Origin: Sulfurimonas sp.
GTDB taxonomy: Bacteria; Campylobacterota; Campylobacteria; Campylobacterales; Sulfurimonadaceae
Length of the DNA: 64,000 nt
Direction of reading: 5' to 3'
NCBI RefSeq assembly: GCF_028714655.1
Contig: NZ_JAQTLY010000003.1
Span: 62,001 to 126,000 of the forward strand
Both the position numbers and the translations under genes were made by a program. Under the pieces are notes generated by a model. That model made no database searches. It had not been told where the DNA came from and saw only the letters and a program-made list of their open reading frames with translations. Positions 1 to 8,632 of the stretch are shown one piece after another (positions within the stretch are counted from its first letter, which is position 1; the number at the start of each line of letters is the position of its first letter).

Positions 1-1
1 C

Positions 2-301
2 GGAGTTGTAAAAAATGAGGGAAATTATGAAATAGGAGAGGTTGTTTTAGAGATAAAACTGGTAAACAGAGGAGATGCCGTCGGCAGTGCAAAGACAGGC
101 GAATTCTTTAAACAGGGCAGTTTGCTTGATTATTTCTCATATAGCAACCTTCATAGAGATGTTAAACCGCAACAGATTACACAAGAGAGCGTGATAGCTA
201 AAAATTTAAAACCGGGTGAAACTAGAGATTTTGTAATTTATCTTGACTATCCGCCTTATTTTAGCGGTGTTTCACACTTTCCAAAGATTTATGCACATTA
301 A
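2..301 (+). CDS. C-terminal fragment of an unrecognised protein
   Basis: An open frame enters from the left edge and ends with TAA at 299-301, leaving 99 residues. The tail is rich in aromatic and charged residues and ends FPKIYAH. I do not recognise a family or a catalytic motif. Codon use looks like that of neighbouring genes. It converges on the minus-strand radical SAM gene, only 11 bases away. The start and most of the protein lie outside the window, so no function is proposed. Confidence 0.6.
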   Translation, partial: GVVKNEGNYEIGEVVLEIKLVNRGDAVGSAKTGEFFKQGSLLDYFSYSNLHRDVKPQQITQESVIAKNLKPGETRDFVIYLDYPPYFSGVSHFPKIYAH

Positions 302-312
302 TATCTAATTAT

Positions 313-1272
313 TTAATATTTAAGTTTTAATGGGGCTAGAGCGCTATTTATTTTTTTTATTTGACTGTTTTTATCTCTGCACCAATCAGGAGAGAGCAGA
401 GAGTCATCATCTATCCCTGCGGTTACTCTTTGAACGGAGATATTTTTTGGCTTCATCGTTATGGATTTTACCAACACATCAAGATAATCATCTTCAGCGA
501 TAGGAGTAAATTTTCCCCTTATAAAATCATTTGCTAAAGCCGTCTTTTTCACTATGTAAAGCGGATGATATTTTACTGAGTCGATTCCCCACTCATAAGC
601 TTGTTTTGCAGTCTCTAACATCATCTCTTTGCTCTCATCGGGAAGACCGAATATAAGATGACCGCATACATTTAAGCCTTTGCTTTTTGCTTTTAAAATC
701 CACTCTTTTATATTTTTGCTGTTGTGTCCGCGGTTTATCTTCTCTAAAGTTTCATCAAAAACGGATTGGATGCCAAACTCAATCCATATCTCTTTTGTTT
801 TGCTAAGCTCCGCAAGATACTCAAGTGTCTCTTCTGTAATACTGTCTGAACGCGTACCTATGCTAAGACCGACAACATTATCAAATGAGAGCGCTTTGTC
901 ATATAGAGCTTTTAGAGTTTCAAACGGTGCGTAGGTGTTTGTAAAGGATTGGAAGTATACTAAAAACTTCTCGGCACCATACTTCTCGCGCTGTTTTTTG
1001 CTAATAGCATTAAACTGAAACTCTAGCTGTTGTAGTTGTTTGTCTAGGTTTGGATTTGATTTTGAGTTAAGGTTTAGGTAAAACCCTTTTAATTCTTGGG
1101 TTTGGCCCGTACTTGCGCTAAAAGAGTCGTTTTCGCAAAATGTACATCCGCCTTTGGCAACTGTTCCGTCTATATTTGGGCATGTAAAACCGGATATATT
1201 TACGCCGACTTTATAGACTTTGCAACCGAATTTATTTTTTAAATAGTTGCCAAAGGTGTAAATCTGCTCCAT
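313..1272 (-). CDS. TIGR01212 (YhcC-like) radical SAM protein
   Basis: A 319-aa protein beginning MEQIYTFGNYLKNKFG. The iron-sulfur motif has the widely spaced form typical of this family: FTCPN, then GGCTFC, giving Cys31, Cys43 and Cys46, expected to bind the SAM-cleaving [4Fe-4S] cluster. Later segments such as GLSIGTRSDS and CGHLIFGLPDE fit the radical SAM barrel. The reaction in this family is not established. An upstream in-frame ATG would add nine residues, but I chose the ATG whose last base overlaps the purF stop codon (TAATG), a sign of translational coupling with purF. Confidence 0.88.
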   Translation of the reverse strand: MEQIYTFGNYLKNKFGCKVYKVGVNISGFTCPNIDGTVAKGGCTFCENDSFSASTGQTQELKGFYLNLNSKSNPNLDKQLQQLEFQFNAISKKQREKYGAEKFLVYFQSFTNTYAPFETLKALYDKALSFDNVVGLSIGTRSDSITEETLEYLAELSKTKEIWIEFGIQSVFDETLEKINRGHNSKNIKEWILKAKSKGLNVCGHLIFGLPDESKEMMLETAKQAYEWGIDSVKYHPLYIVKKTALANDFIRGKFTPIAEDDYLDVLVKSITMKPKNISVQRVTAGIDDDSLLSPDWCRDKNSQIKKINSALAPLKLKY

Positions 1273-2627
1273 TAAACTATGTATTTTCCTGTAAAACAAG
1301 CAGTACAGTAGTTATCTTCTTTCGTATTTACGCTTCTAAGCAGTGATGCCTCGTCCAAGTATGCAAGCGAGTCCGCTTCGATAAATTTACAAATATCATC
1401 AAGGCTCATATTCGCCGCAATAAGCTTGTTTTTGTTTGGCGTATCTACGCCGTAAAAACATGGATCGGTTGTCGGCGGAGAAGAGACTCTCATATGAACT
1501 TCTTTCGCACCGGCCTCTTTTAACATTCTTACGATTCTCTTTGATGTTGTTCCGCGAACTATCGAGTCGTCAACGACGATAACCCTTTTGCCTTTTATAA
1601 TATCGGTCATAGGCGAGAGTTTCATTTTAACTTTTAAGTCTCTCATCTCTTGTGTAGGCTCTATGAAAGTTCTTCCGATGTAATGATTTCTCATAATTCC
1701 CATTTCATAAGGGATACCGCTCTCTTGCGCATATCCGATAGCTGCAGGCACTCCGCCGTCAGGTACGGGGATTACCATATCTGCTTCAACAGGTTTTATG
1801 CGTGCCAATTCTATACCCATGTTTTTTCTGGTTTGATAAACATTTTGACCAAAAACTCTTGAATCCGGTCTGGCAAAATATACATACTCAAAAATACAGT
1901 GCTTTGGAGTCGGTTCAAAAACTTTTATACTCTGCGGCTCTTTATCTTCGTCAAATATTAAAAGCTCTCCCGGTTCGACATCTCTTATAAACTCTGCTCC
2001 GACAAGGTCAAATGCACATGTCTCACTTGCAACTATGTAGCCTCCGCTTGGAATTTTCCCTAAACTAAGCGGACGGAAACCGTGTCTGTCGCGCATAGCA
2101 AACATTTTTGTTCTGCTTAGAAAAACAAGCGAAAAAGCACCTTCTATTTTCTCGACGGCATCAATAATTCTGTCAAGAAGTTTTCTTTTTTCACTTTTTG
2201 CTATAAGATGTATAAGATTTTCAGTGTCCATAAATGTTTGAAAAATCGCACCTTTGTCGATTAATCTATTACGAATCTCTTCGGCGTTAGTTAAATTTCC
2301 GTTATGAACGATTGCCATTTCGCCTAAGTCATATCTGGCAAATACAGGCTGAGCGTCTAAGATAGAGTCGTCTCCCGCAGTTGAGTAGCGGGTATGCCCG
2401 ATAGCGCTTGAACCTTTTAGCGTTTCAAGTTTTTTCTCGTCAAATACGCGCATAACCAAACCGCGCTTTTTAATCGTGTGGAGTTTTTTACCATCAGAAG
2501 AGCTTATTCCGGCTGCTTCTTGACCGCGATGCTGAAGTGCATGCAGTGAAAAATAAGCCAGTTTAGAAGCTTCTTTATTGCCATAGATTCCTACAACTGC
2601 ACATTTTTCATTTACATCTTCTAGCAT
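1272..2627 (-). CDS. purF: Amidophosphoribosyltransferase (glutamine PRPP amidotransferase)
   Basis: First committed step of purine synthesis: converts PRPP and glutamine to 5-phosphoribosylamine in the cytoplasm. The 451-aa protein is of normal family length. It has the class II glutamine amidotransferase domain with the nucleophile as Cys9 after a short leader (NEKCAVVGIYG), the HALQHRGQEAAGI segment, and a C-terminal phosphoribosyltransferase domain with the PRPP loop VIVVDDSIVRGTT. Cleavage of eight residues to expose Cys9 is known for some family members and is inferred here. The stop overlaps the start of the radical SAM gene. A TATAAT box lies 36 bases upstream. Confidence 0.97.
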   Translation of the reverse strand: MLEDVNEKCAVVGIYGNKEASKLAYFSLHALQHRGQEAAGISSSDGKKLHTIKKRGLVMRVFDEKKLETLKGSSAIGHTRYSTAGDDSILDAQPVFARYDLGEMAIVHNGNLTNAEEIRNRLIDKGAIFQTFMDTENLIHLIAKSEKRKLLDRIIDAVEKIEGAFSLVFLSRTKMFAMRDRHGFRPLSLGKIPSGGYIVASETCAFDLVGAEFIRDVEPGELLIFDEDKEPQSIKVFEPTPKHCIFEYVYFARPDSRVFGQNVYQTRKNMGIELARIKPVEADMVIPVPDGGVPAAIGYAQESGIPYEMGIMRNHYIGRTFIEPTQEMRDLKVKMKLSPMTDIIKGKRVIVVDDSIVRGTTSKRIVRMLKEAGAKEVHMRVSSPPTTDPCFYGVDTPNKNKLIAANMSLDDICKFIEADSLAYLDEASLLRSVNTKEDNYCTACFTGKYIV

Positions 2628-2662
2628 ATTTTTCTCCTAAAGAATAGTTAAATAATTTTGGA

Positions 2663-2668
2663 ATTATA
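2663..2668 (-). promoter_or_regulatory. Probable -10 box of purF
   Basis: On the minus strand a perfect TATAAT follows TTTTG, 36 bases before the purF start, with AGGAG just before the ATG. Position and sequence fit a vegetative promoter; no clear -35 was identified, as is usual in Campylobacterota. Confidence 0.5.
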
Positions 2669-2710
2669 CAAAAGAGCACCTCTAAAAACCCTTAATAGGA
2701 GAAAATTGAT

Positions 2711-3481
2711 TTATATCTCCAAGCAGTCGCTTATAGTATAAAGTCCGGCTTCTTTGTCGGCAAGCCAAGATGCGGCTCTAAGAGCACCTTTGCTGAATGT
2801 GTTTCTTGAAGTCGCCGTATGATTTAACTCTATAAACTCACCGTCATTGTAAAATCCGACCGTATGACGACCGACTATATCGCCGCCGCGAAGTGCCATT
2901 ACGGCAATTTCATCTTTGCTTCTTGCACCGATATTGCCGTCTCTGCCGCTTATTCGTACTTTGTCTAAATTTAGGTCGCGACCCGCAGCAGCCGACTCTG
3001 CAAGAGTAAGCGCGGTTCCGCTTGGGGCATCTTTTTTGTGCCTATGGTGCATCTCTACTATCTCGATATCAAAGCCGCCGAGTGCAGCTGAGGCTTGATA
3101 TACAAGTTTATTTAAAAGTGCCACGCCCAAAGACATATTTGTAGCATAAAGAACAGGCATATTTTCACTTGCTTGTTTAAGAAGATTAAGCTGATGCGTA
3201 TTTAGTCCCGTTGTCCCGATAACTAGCGGTTTTGGAGTTTGAAGACATGCTTCAAGCAGAGACTCGCAAGCCTCCGGAAGTGAAAAATCTATAACAACAT
3301 CGCATGCATTTAGAAATGATTTTATATCGGTAGTAACCAAAACAGAGGGATCGATTGAAAAATCAAGCGAATTTCTAACAAAAACCGAACTCAAATTAAT
3401 GTTTTTCGTCGTTTTTAAATCATCTATAAGGAGTTTTCCTACTCTGCCGTTTGCACCGAGAACACCAACTTTTACTATCAT
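2711..3481 (-). CDS. dapB: 4-hydroxy-tetrahydrodipicolinate reductase
   Basis: Reduces 4-hydroxy-tetrahydrodipicolinate with NAD(P)H in the lysine and diaminopimelate pathway, so it feeds peptidoglycan synthesis. The 256-aa protein has the N-terminal Rossmann motif GVLGANGRVGKL, the family signature EMHHRHKKDAPSGTAL with its catalytic His and Lys, and a C-terminal segment GHTVGFYNDGEFIELNHTATSR, all in the expected order. It lies 10 bases downstream of trxB on the same strand, suggesting co-transcription. Confidence 0.96.
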   Translation of the reverse strand: MIVKVGVLGANGRVGKLLIDDLKTTKNINLSSVFVRNSLDFSIDPSVLVTTDIKSFLNACDVVIDFSLPEACESLLEACLQTPKPLVIGTTGLNTHQLNLLKQASENMPVLYATNMSLGVALLNKLVYQASAALGGFDIEIVEMHHRHKKDAPSGTALTLAESAAAGRDLNLDKVRISGRDGNIGARSKDEIAVMALRGGDIVGRHTVGFYNDGEFIELNHTATSRNTFSKGALRAASWLADKEAGLYTISDCLEI

Positions 3482-3491
3482 TTGAATACCT

Positions 3492-4436
3492 TTAAGAATT
3501 TAATTTTTCATCAACATAAGAGATTGCCTGCAATGCCGCAACCGCACCGTCACCCGCTGCACTCACAACCTGTTTTGGAGCGGACAGACGCATATCGCCG
3601 GCTGCAAAAAGTCCATGAACGGATGTTCTCATATTGATATCTACTACGACTTCACCCTGTTTGTTAACATCACACAAGAAACTTCCGTCTTCTTGAAGAA
3701 GAATTTTATTGTTTACATCATTTCCTACAAAAGTAAATACACCCGGAACTTGGATATCGCGAACCTCTCCGGAGCTGTTTTTTATACGAAGTCCGGTAAC
3801 ACCCATAGCATCCCCGTAAACTTCTTCGGGAACAGAGTTTAAAATAAGCTCGATATTTGCAGTTTTTTTCACTCTCTCTATGGTATTTGGAGCCGAACGA
3901 AAACTGTCTCTTCTGTGAATAAGATAAACTTTAGAACATATTTTTGCCAAATAGAGAGCCTCTTCAAGTGCCGTGTCGCCGCCGCCGATGACTGCAACTT
4001 CTTTTCCTCTGTAAAAAAAGCCGTCACATGTAGCACATGTACTCACGCCTCTTCCAAAAAGTTCGTCTTCGCCTGCAAATCCGGCGCGTCTTGGAGCTGA
4101 ACCGGTACAAACTATAACACTGTAAGCCTCGGTAATTGTCCCGTCTTCTTTATAAATTTTAAAAATATCGCCATTTTTGCTAACCCGCGTTACTTCTACC
4201 ATTTCATGTTTTAGACCGAATTTTTGGCACTGGGCAGGCCACGGCATCATAAAATCCATACCGCTGATTTCACCTGCTACACCGGGATAATTTTCTATCT
4301 CTGAGCTTTGAGTGATTTGCCCTCCCGGCATCCCCTTTTCAAACATAACTACATTTTCTAAACCACCGCGTGTTGCATACATTCCTGCTGTCAGTCCTGC
4401 CGGACCGCCGCCTATAATAGCGCAATCTAGTATCAT
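3492..4436 (-). CDS. trxB: Thioredoxin-disulfide reductase
   Basis: FAD enzyme that passes electrons from NADPH to thioredoxin. The 314-aa protein starts with the FAD-binding [13 protein letters not shown] motif, carries the redox pair Cys134 and Cys137 in CATCDGFF, the NADPH-binding [13 protein letters not shown] with the HRRDSFR phosphate-binding arginines, and ends with the FAD motif GLFAAGDMR. The substrate trxA lies 239 bases upstream on the same strand. Length and motif order are those of the bacterial low-molecular-weight type. Confidence 0.97.
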   Translation of the reverse strand: MILDCAIIGGGPAGLTAGMYATRGGLENVVMFEKGMPGGQITQSSEIENYPGVAGEISGMDFMMPWPAQCQKFGLKHEMVEVTRVSKNGDIFKIYKEDGTITEAYSVIVCTGSAPRRAGFAGEDELFGRGVSTCATCDGFFYRGKEVAVIGGGDTALEEALYLAKICSKVYLIHRRDSFRSAPNTIERVKKTANIELILNSVPEEVYGDAMGVTGLRIKNSSGEVRDIQVPGVFTFVGNDVNNKILLQEDGSFLCDVNKQGEVVVDINMRTSVHGLFAAGDMRLSAPKQVVSAAGDGAVAALQAISYVDEKLNS

Positions 4437-4675
4437 CTAAAAATCCTTACTTTATTTGAGAACTCATTTTAATTATCTGGTTGTAGTATGATACTATCTT
4501 GTTTATAAAGGTACTCTTTGTTTTTTATGATAAAAAAATATAGATAGAATTTTATGATATTTATATTTTGCGAATGCATGGTCTAAGCTGTAGTAATTTG
4601 AAAAAAAAGCAAGCAGAGCCGTTTAAAAGAGAAAGGGATTTTACCCTTCTCTTTAGGGGCTATGTTATTTTTAAA
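4437..4675. other. Non-coding gap between trxA and trxB
   Basis: About 240 A+T-rich bases. It contains the trxA terminator hairpin near its right end and, on the minus strand, presumably the trxB promoter. I see no small gene, tRNA or repeat in it. Confidence 0.6.
4622..4654 (-). terminator. Rho-independent terminator of trxA
   Basis: On the minus strand AAAGAGAAGGG and CCCTTTCTCTTT form an 11-bp stem with one bulge around a TAAAAT loop, ending in a short T run, 22 bases after the trxA stop. This separates trxA from trxB. Confidence 0.75.
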
Positions 4676-4996
4676 TTATGCCAAAAGAGCGTCTATTTTT
4701 TGTGCAAGAGCAGCTTTTGATTGCGCTCCGACAACCTGATCTACCATTTTGCCGTCTTTAAAAAACATAATCGTAGGGATAGAGCGAATACCGAATTTAA
4801 CGGCAATATCTTGCTCTTCGTCAGTATTTACTTTACAGATTTTAGCTTTACCGTCGTAATCATTTGCCAACTCTTCAATTACGGGAGCGATCATACGACA
4901 AGGTCCACACCAAGGTGCCCAGAAATCTACCAATGATACACCTTCGTTCAGAGTTGATTCAAAATCTGAGCTAGTTAATTCTATATATTTACCCAT
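4676..4996 (-). CDS. trxA: Thioredoxin
   Basis: Small cytoplasmic protein-disulfide reductant. The 106-aa protein has the standard thioredoxin fold order with active site WCGPC (Cys30, Cys33) after VDFWAP and the cis-proline segment RSIPTIMFF. It is an ordinary length and has no signal peptide. It has its own promoter and terminator, so it is likely a single-gene transcript, and it is reduced by the adjacent trxB product. Confidence 0.98.
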   Translation of the reverse strand: MGKYIELTSSDFESTLNEGVSLVDFWAPWCGPCRMIAPVIEELANDYDGKAKICKVNTDEEQDIAVKFGIRSIPTIMFFKDGKMVDQVVGAQSKAALAQKIDALLA

Positions 4997-5028
4997 TGTT
5001 ATTTCCTTATTTAATTTTAAGTTTGAAC

Positions 5029-5034
5029 ATTATA
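5029..5034 (-). promoter_or_regulatory. Probable -10 box of trxA
   Basis: Perfect TATAAT on the minus strand, 33 bases before the trxA ATG, which is itself preceded by AAGGAAA. No clear -35. Confidence 0.5.
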
Positions 5035-5082
5035 CAAGTCTAACTCTTTAAAATTGCTTTTATACCGCATATAGTTATATAG

Positions 5083-5125
5083 TTAAAATTTAATAAACTC
5101 TTTTACTGTTATTTTTCATAACGCA
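5083..5125 (-). repeat. Degenerate copy of the hisJ 3' end
   Basis: On the minus strand TGCGTTAT, about 15 bases, then AAAGAGTTTATTAAATTTTAA closely follows the last 45 bases of the adjacent PHP gene (5196-5240), including an equivalent stop codon. It would encode KEFIKF in place of KEFVKL. No further coding similarity extends upstream of it. Confidence 0.45.
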
Positions 5126-5195
5126 ATCGGAACAAAGTCCCGCTTTGCTACGCTAGCCGCTATGGCACTAAAGCTTCTCTTTGGCGAGATAGAAA

Positions 5196-5975
5196 TTAAA
5201 GTTTAACAAACTCTTTTTTTCTATGGCGATAGATAACGCACTCCGTATAACCTGCATTTTTTGCCATCTTTATAGCTTCGTCGCTGTAGAGTCCGACTTG
5301 CTCCGGCTTGTGGGCATCTGAAGCAAAAGTAATAGGAATGTCCAGTTTTTTAGCCGCTTTTAAAAGATCCAAAGAGGGGTATGCTTCGCCGATAGGTTTT
5401 CTAAATCCCGCTACATTTATCTCTATCGACATATCGGCTTTTTTTATTGCAAGAAGTGCATCTTTTGCAATTTCGGCAACCTCAATGCTAGGCATAAATT
5501 TAAAAATTTTGATAAGGTCTAGGTGAGCGGCTATGTCAAAGAGTTTGCTTTGCGCCATCTCTTCGATTGCGCTAAAATATTTTTGCCATATCTCGTCTAT
5601 ATCTTGATCTGCATAGCCGCCTATAAACTCGGGATTGTCGAATCCCCACTCTTCTATAAAATGTACGGAGCCTATGAGATAATCAACATCGGCATTTAAA
5701 ACCCGCTCGTCCATATAACCTCTAAGGTAGTCTACCTCATAACCTAAAAATATCTCTATTTTCTCTTTGTACTTCTCTTTTGCATTTAAGACGGCATCTT
5801 CATACTCTCTCATCTGCTCAAAACTTATGCGATATTTTTCATCAAAATTCATCGGTGCATGCTCGGAAAAACCGAAATATTTTATGCCGCACTCTATCGC
5901 TTTTTCGATGTATTCAAATATCTCTCCCTCCGCATGATTGCAAAGTTTTGTATGGTTATGCAGGTCGACTATCAT
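5196..5975 (-). CDS. hisJ: Histidinol-phosphatase, PHP family
   Basis: Probable histidinol-phosphate phosphatase of histidine synthesis. The 259-aa protein opens with the PHP metal motif VDLHNHTKLCNHAEG (His6, His8) and retains the other metal-binding blocks GYEVDYL, IGSVHF, AHLDLIK and FASDAHKP in order. Members of this family act on other phosphate esters as well, so the substrate is inferred. The gene stands alone, diverging from cheZ. The 3' end has a decayed duplicate downstream. Confidence 0.85.
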   Translation of the reverse strand: MIVDLHNHTKLCNHAEGEIFEYIEKAIECGIKYFGFSEHAPMNFDEKYRISFEQMREYEDAVLNAKEKYKEKIEIFLGYEVDYLRGYMDERVLNADVDYLIGSVHFIEEWGFDNPEFIGGYADQDIDEIWQKYFSAIEEMAQSKLFDIAAHLDLIKIFKFMPSIEVAEIAKDALLAIKKADMSIEINVAGFRKPIGEAYPSLDLLKAAKKLDIPITFASDAHKPEQVGLYSDEAIKMAKNAGYTECVIYRHRKKEFVKL

Positions 5976-6066
5976 TAGATTGATTCTCGTATTTATATAA
6001 TTTTATGATATTATAGTGGTAAAAAATTAAATTTAGCGAATTTTATATAAAAATGGAGAATTGGTT

Positions 6067-6789
6067 ATGACTCAAGAAGAACTTGACGCTTTAATGAATG
6101 GTGATATTGATGATATGGAATCGTTTGAAGACAGTACCGATAGTTCTGTCGAGGATGATTTGGCCGTAGATGATTTCCTAGATGACGAGCCGGTGGCAAA
6201 ATCAAGTGCAAAAGAACAAGATGAACATATTTACGGCAATCAAAAAAAAGATACTATTCTTCCGATGCCGGCTACCAACGAAAACAAAATGGTTCATCAG
6301 CTGGATGATGTAACAAAAGAGAGTGAAGAGAAAGCTAGTGAAATTTTTGACATTATAGACGGCGTTTCAAATCAATTGATGGAGAGCGAAGAGGCTATGA
6401 ACAGTGTTCTTGAAACACTAAATAGCAATATTGAACTTTTTACGACTTTAAATAAAAAATTCCCTGATGTCGGAGCATTTGCGGCACAACTGGAAAAAAA
6501 CAGCTCTGCATTGGAAGAAGCAAATCAGATATTAGAAGTTCTTCAGTCAAGCGGCGAATCGATAATGAGCGTTATGGATATTATGCAGTATCAAGATATT
6601 CATAGACAAAAAATAGAACGGGTTATAAATGTTATGCGCGCACTATCTAACTATATGAATAGTCTATTTGAGGGCAGAATTGAGGATGAAAAAAGAGTTT
6701 CGTCTGCTCACCATATCGCGGGTGACACACACAATGATCTTGCTTCAAATGAAGATATAGAAGCGCTTTTGGCGCAGTTTGTAAAATAA
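6067..6789 (+). CDS. cheZ: Chemotaxis phosphatase CheZ, Campylobacterota type
   Basis: Removes phosphate from CheY-P to reset flagellar switching. The 240-aa protein is mostly helical; its core MDIMQYQDIHRQKIERVINVMR has the CheZ catalytic pair Asp177 and Gln181 (D-x3-Q). Both ends resemble CheY-binding peptides: MTQEELDALM at the N-terminus, as in FliM, and NEDIEALLAQF at the C-terminus. The ATG at 6067 has GGAG eight bases upstream and is preferred to an in-frame TTG six bases earlier. The stop overlaps the U32 peptidase start (TAATG). From memory, the same cheZ, U32, purE, glyQ order occurs in Campylobacter. Confidence 0.85.
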   Translation: MTQEELDALMNGDIDDMESFEDSTDSSVEDDLAVDDFLDDEPVAKSSAKEQDEHIYGNQKKDTILPMPATNENKMVHQLDDVTKESEEKASEIFDIIDGVSNQLMESEEAMNSVLETLNSNIELFTTLNKKFPDVGAFAAQLEKNSSALEEANQILEVLQSSGESIMSVMDIMQYQDIHRQKIERVINVMRALSNYMNSLFEGRIEDEKRVSSAHHIAGDTHNDLASNEDIEALLAQFVK

Positions 6790-8081
6790 TGCAAAAAGTA
6801 GAGTTGTTATCGCCGGCGGGAACGCTGGAAAAATTAAAAATAGCTATTGATTTTGGTGCAGATGCAGTTTACGGCGGAGTGAGCCACTTCTCTTTGCGTA
6901 TTCGTGCAGGAAAAGAGTTTAGTTTTGAAGAGTTTGCAGAGGGTATAGAGTATGCACATTCAAGGGGCAAAAAAGTTTATGCAACCATTAACGGGTTTCC
7001 GTTTAATTCACAGCTGGGACTTTTAAAAAAGCATATTTTGAAAATGGCAGAGTTAAAACCGGATGCTTTTATAATCGCAACGCCGGGTGTATTGAAACTT
7101 TGCCATGAGTTGGTACCTGATATGCCTCTTCATCTTTCAACCCAAGCAAATGTTATGAATGTTCTTGATGCAAAAGTTTACTACGATATGGGTGCAACCC
7201 GCATCATTACGGCTAGAGAGATATCGCTAAGGGATTTGGTAGAGATAAAAAAAGAGTTACCTGATTTGGAACTGGAAGTTTTCGTTCACGGCTCTATGTG
7301 TTTTGCATACAGCGGAAGATGTCTTATCTCAACGCTTCAAAGCGGACGCGTACCGAACCGCGGAAGCTGTGCAAACGACTGCAGATTCCCTTATGAGATG
7401 TACGCCGCAAATCCTGAGACGGGGATGCTCTTTAGGCTTGAAGAGGATGACGGTGTCGGAACATACATAATGAACTCAAAAGATTTGAATCTTGCTTCGC
7501 ATTTAAAAGAGATTTTAGATACCGGTGCGGTAGATTCAATAAAAATTGAGGGTCGTACAAAAACCGCTTACTATGCGGCGGTAACCGCAAAAGCTTACAG
7601 AATGGCGATTGACGACTACTACAACGGCGTAAACGATGTAGATAAGTATCAGTATGAGCTTAACTCTCTTCAAAATCGCGGATATACGGATGCATATCTT
7701 ATTACAAGACCTTTTGAAAAGCATGATACGCAGAGTTTAGACTTTACTATGCAGTTGGGGACTCATCAGGTGAGCGGACAGGTTGAAGAAAGCGGGGAGT
7801 ACTTTTTGTGTAAATATAAAACACTGCCCAATGATGAGCTTGAGATTGTGGCTCCGCTTGGCTCCGTCATAGAGATTGTGGACAACGAGATAGGTACGAC
7901 TTATGAGAGAGACGGGAAAATTTATATGAAGTTAAAACAATTGTTAGCTCAAAATAAAAAAGTTTGGAACGAGGTGCACAGCGGAAATTTAAATCCTATA
8001 ACACTTCCGACGAAACTTCCGCCTCATACATTTTTAAGAATTCCGTCCCATCCTGATATGGGAACTTATCCAAAAGTATAA
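6789..8081 (+). CDS. U32 family peptidase-like protein (TrhP/YegQ type)
   Basis: A 430-aa protein with the U32 signature EVFVHGSMCFAYSGRCLIS and an N-terminal barrel segment ELLSPAGTLEKLKIAIDFGADAVY. Relatives in E. coli (YegQ/TrhP) are needed for 5-hydroxyuridine formation in the tRNA wobble position rather than for proteolysis, so a tRNA-modification role is more likely than a protease. The conserved cysteines in the signature, and those in NRGSCANDCRFPY, may bind an iron-sulfur cluster. Translationally coupled to cheZ through a one-base overlap. Confidence 0.88.
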   Translation: MQKVELLSPAGTLEKLKIAIDFGADAVYGGVSHFSLRIRAGKEFSFEEFAEGIEYAHSRGKKVYATINGFPFNSQLGLLKKHILKMAELKPDAFIIATPGVLKLCHELVPDMPLHLSTQANVMNVLDAKVYYDMGATRIITAREISLRDLVEIKKELPDLELEVFVHGSMCFAYSGRCLISTLQSGRVPNRGSCANDCRFPYEMYAANPETGMLFRLEEDDGVGTYIMNSKDLNLASHLKEILDTGAVDSIKIEGRTKTAYYAAVTAKAYRMAIDDYYNGVNDVDKYQYELNSLQNRGYTDAYLITRPFEKHDTQSLDFTMQLGTHQVSGQVEESGEYFLCKYKTLPNDELEIVAPLGSVIEIVDNEIGTTYERDGKIYMKLKQLLAQNKKVWNEVHSGNLNPITLPTKLPPHTFLRIPSHPDMGTYPKV

Positions 8082-8087
8082 TATAAT
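8077..8087 (+). promoter_or_regulatory. Possible purE -10 region
   Basis: Two overlapping TATAAT boxes (8077-8082 and 8082-8087) straddle the stop codon of the U32 gene, about 30 bases before purE. A separate promoter for purE is plausible, with AAGGAAG as ribosome-binding site. Confidence 0.45.
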
Positions 8088-8113
8088 TTCAAAAAATTAA
8101 GGAAGATAACTAA

Positions 8114-8611
8114 ATGAAATTTGTTTCAATTGTAATAGGCTCAAGAAGTGATTATGAGATTATGAAATCATGTTCGGATACACTGGAGGCTTTTGGTGTA
8201 CAGTATGAGATGATTATCTCTTCAGCTCATCGTTCGCCTGAGAGAACAAAAGAGTATATTATCACGGCTGAAAAAAAAGGTGCTCAAGTTTTTATTGCAG
8301 CTGCAGGAATGGCCGCACATTTAGCGGGTGTTTTATCTTCTAAAACCGTAAAACCTATTATCGGTGTTCCTATGAGCGCATCGGCTCTTAGCGGAATAGA
8401 CGCACTTCTATCAACCGTTCAGATGCCTGCAGGAATGCCGGTAGCTACCGTTGCGATAGGAAAAGCAGGGGCGATAAACTCGGCTTATTTGGCTATGCAG
8501 ATTTTAGCACTTGACAATGAAGAGTTGACTATCAAACTAAAAGAAGACCGCATAGCAAAAGCTAAAAAGGTTGAGATGGATTCGATGGAGATAGAGACTA
8601 TCCTCTCTTAA
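8114..8611 (+). CDS. purE: 5-(carboxyamino)imidazole ribonucleotide mutase
   Basis: Class I PurE, converting N5-CAIR to CAIR in purine synthesis. The 165-aa protein has the family blocks GSRSDYEIMKSC, SAHRSPERT with the catalytic His, AAAGMAAHLAGVLSSKT and GIDALLSTVQMPAGMPVATVAIG. Length and motif order are normal. No purK is in the window, so the carboxyaminoimidazole source lies elsewhere. Followed after 21 bases by the coiled-coil gene. Confidence 0.97.
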   Translation: MKFVSIVIGSRSDYEIMKSCSDTLEAFGVQYEMIISSAHRSPERTKEYIITAEKKGAQVFIAAAGMAAHLAGVLSSKTVKPIIGVPMSASALSGIDALLSTVQMPAGMPVATVAIGKAGAINSAYLAMQILALDNEELTIKLKEDRIAKAKKVEMDSMEIETILS

Positions 8612-8632
8612 AAATTTGCAATAGGGGCATAA

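Noticed and set aside
4437..4620. Small RNA or tRNA between trxA and trxB
   Set aside because: No cloverleaf or GC-containing stem other than the trxA terminator could be found.
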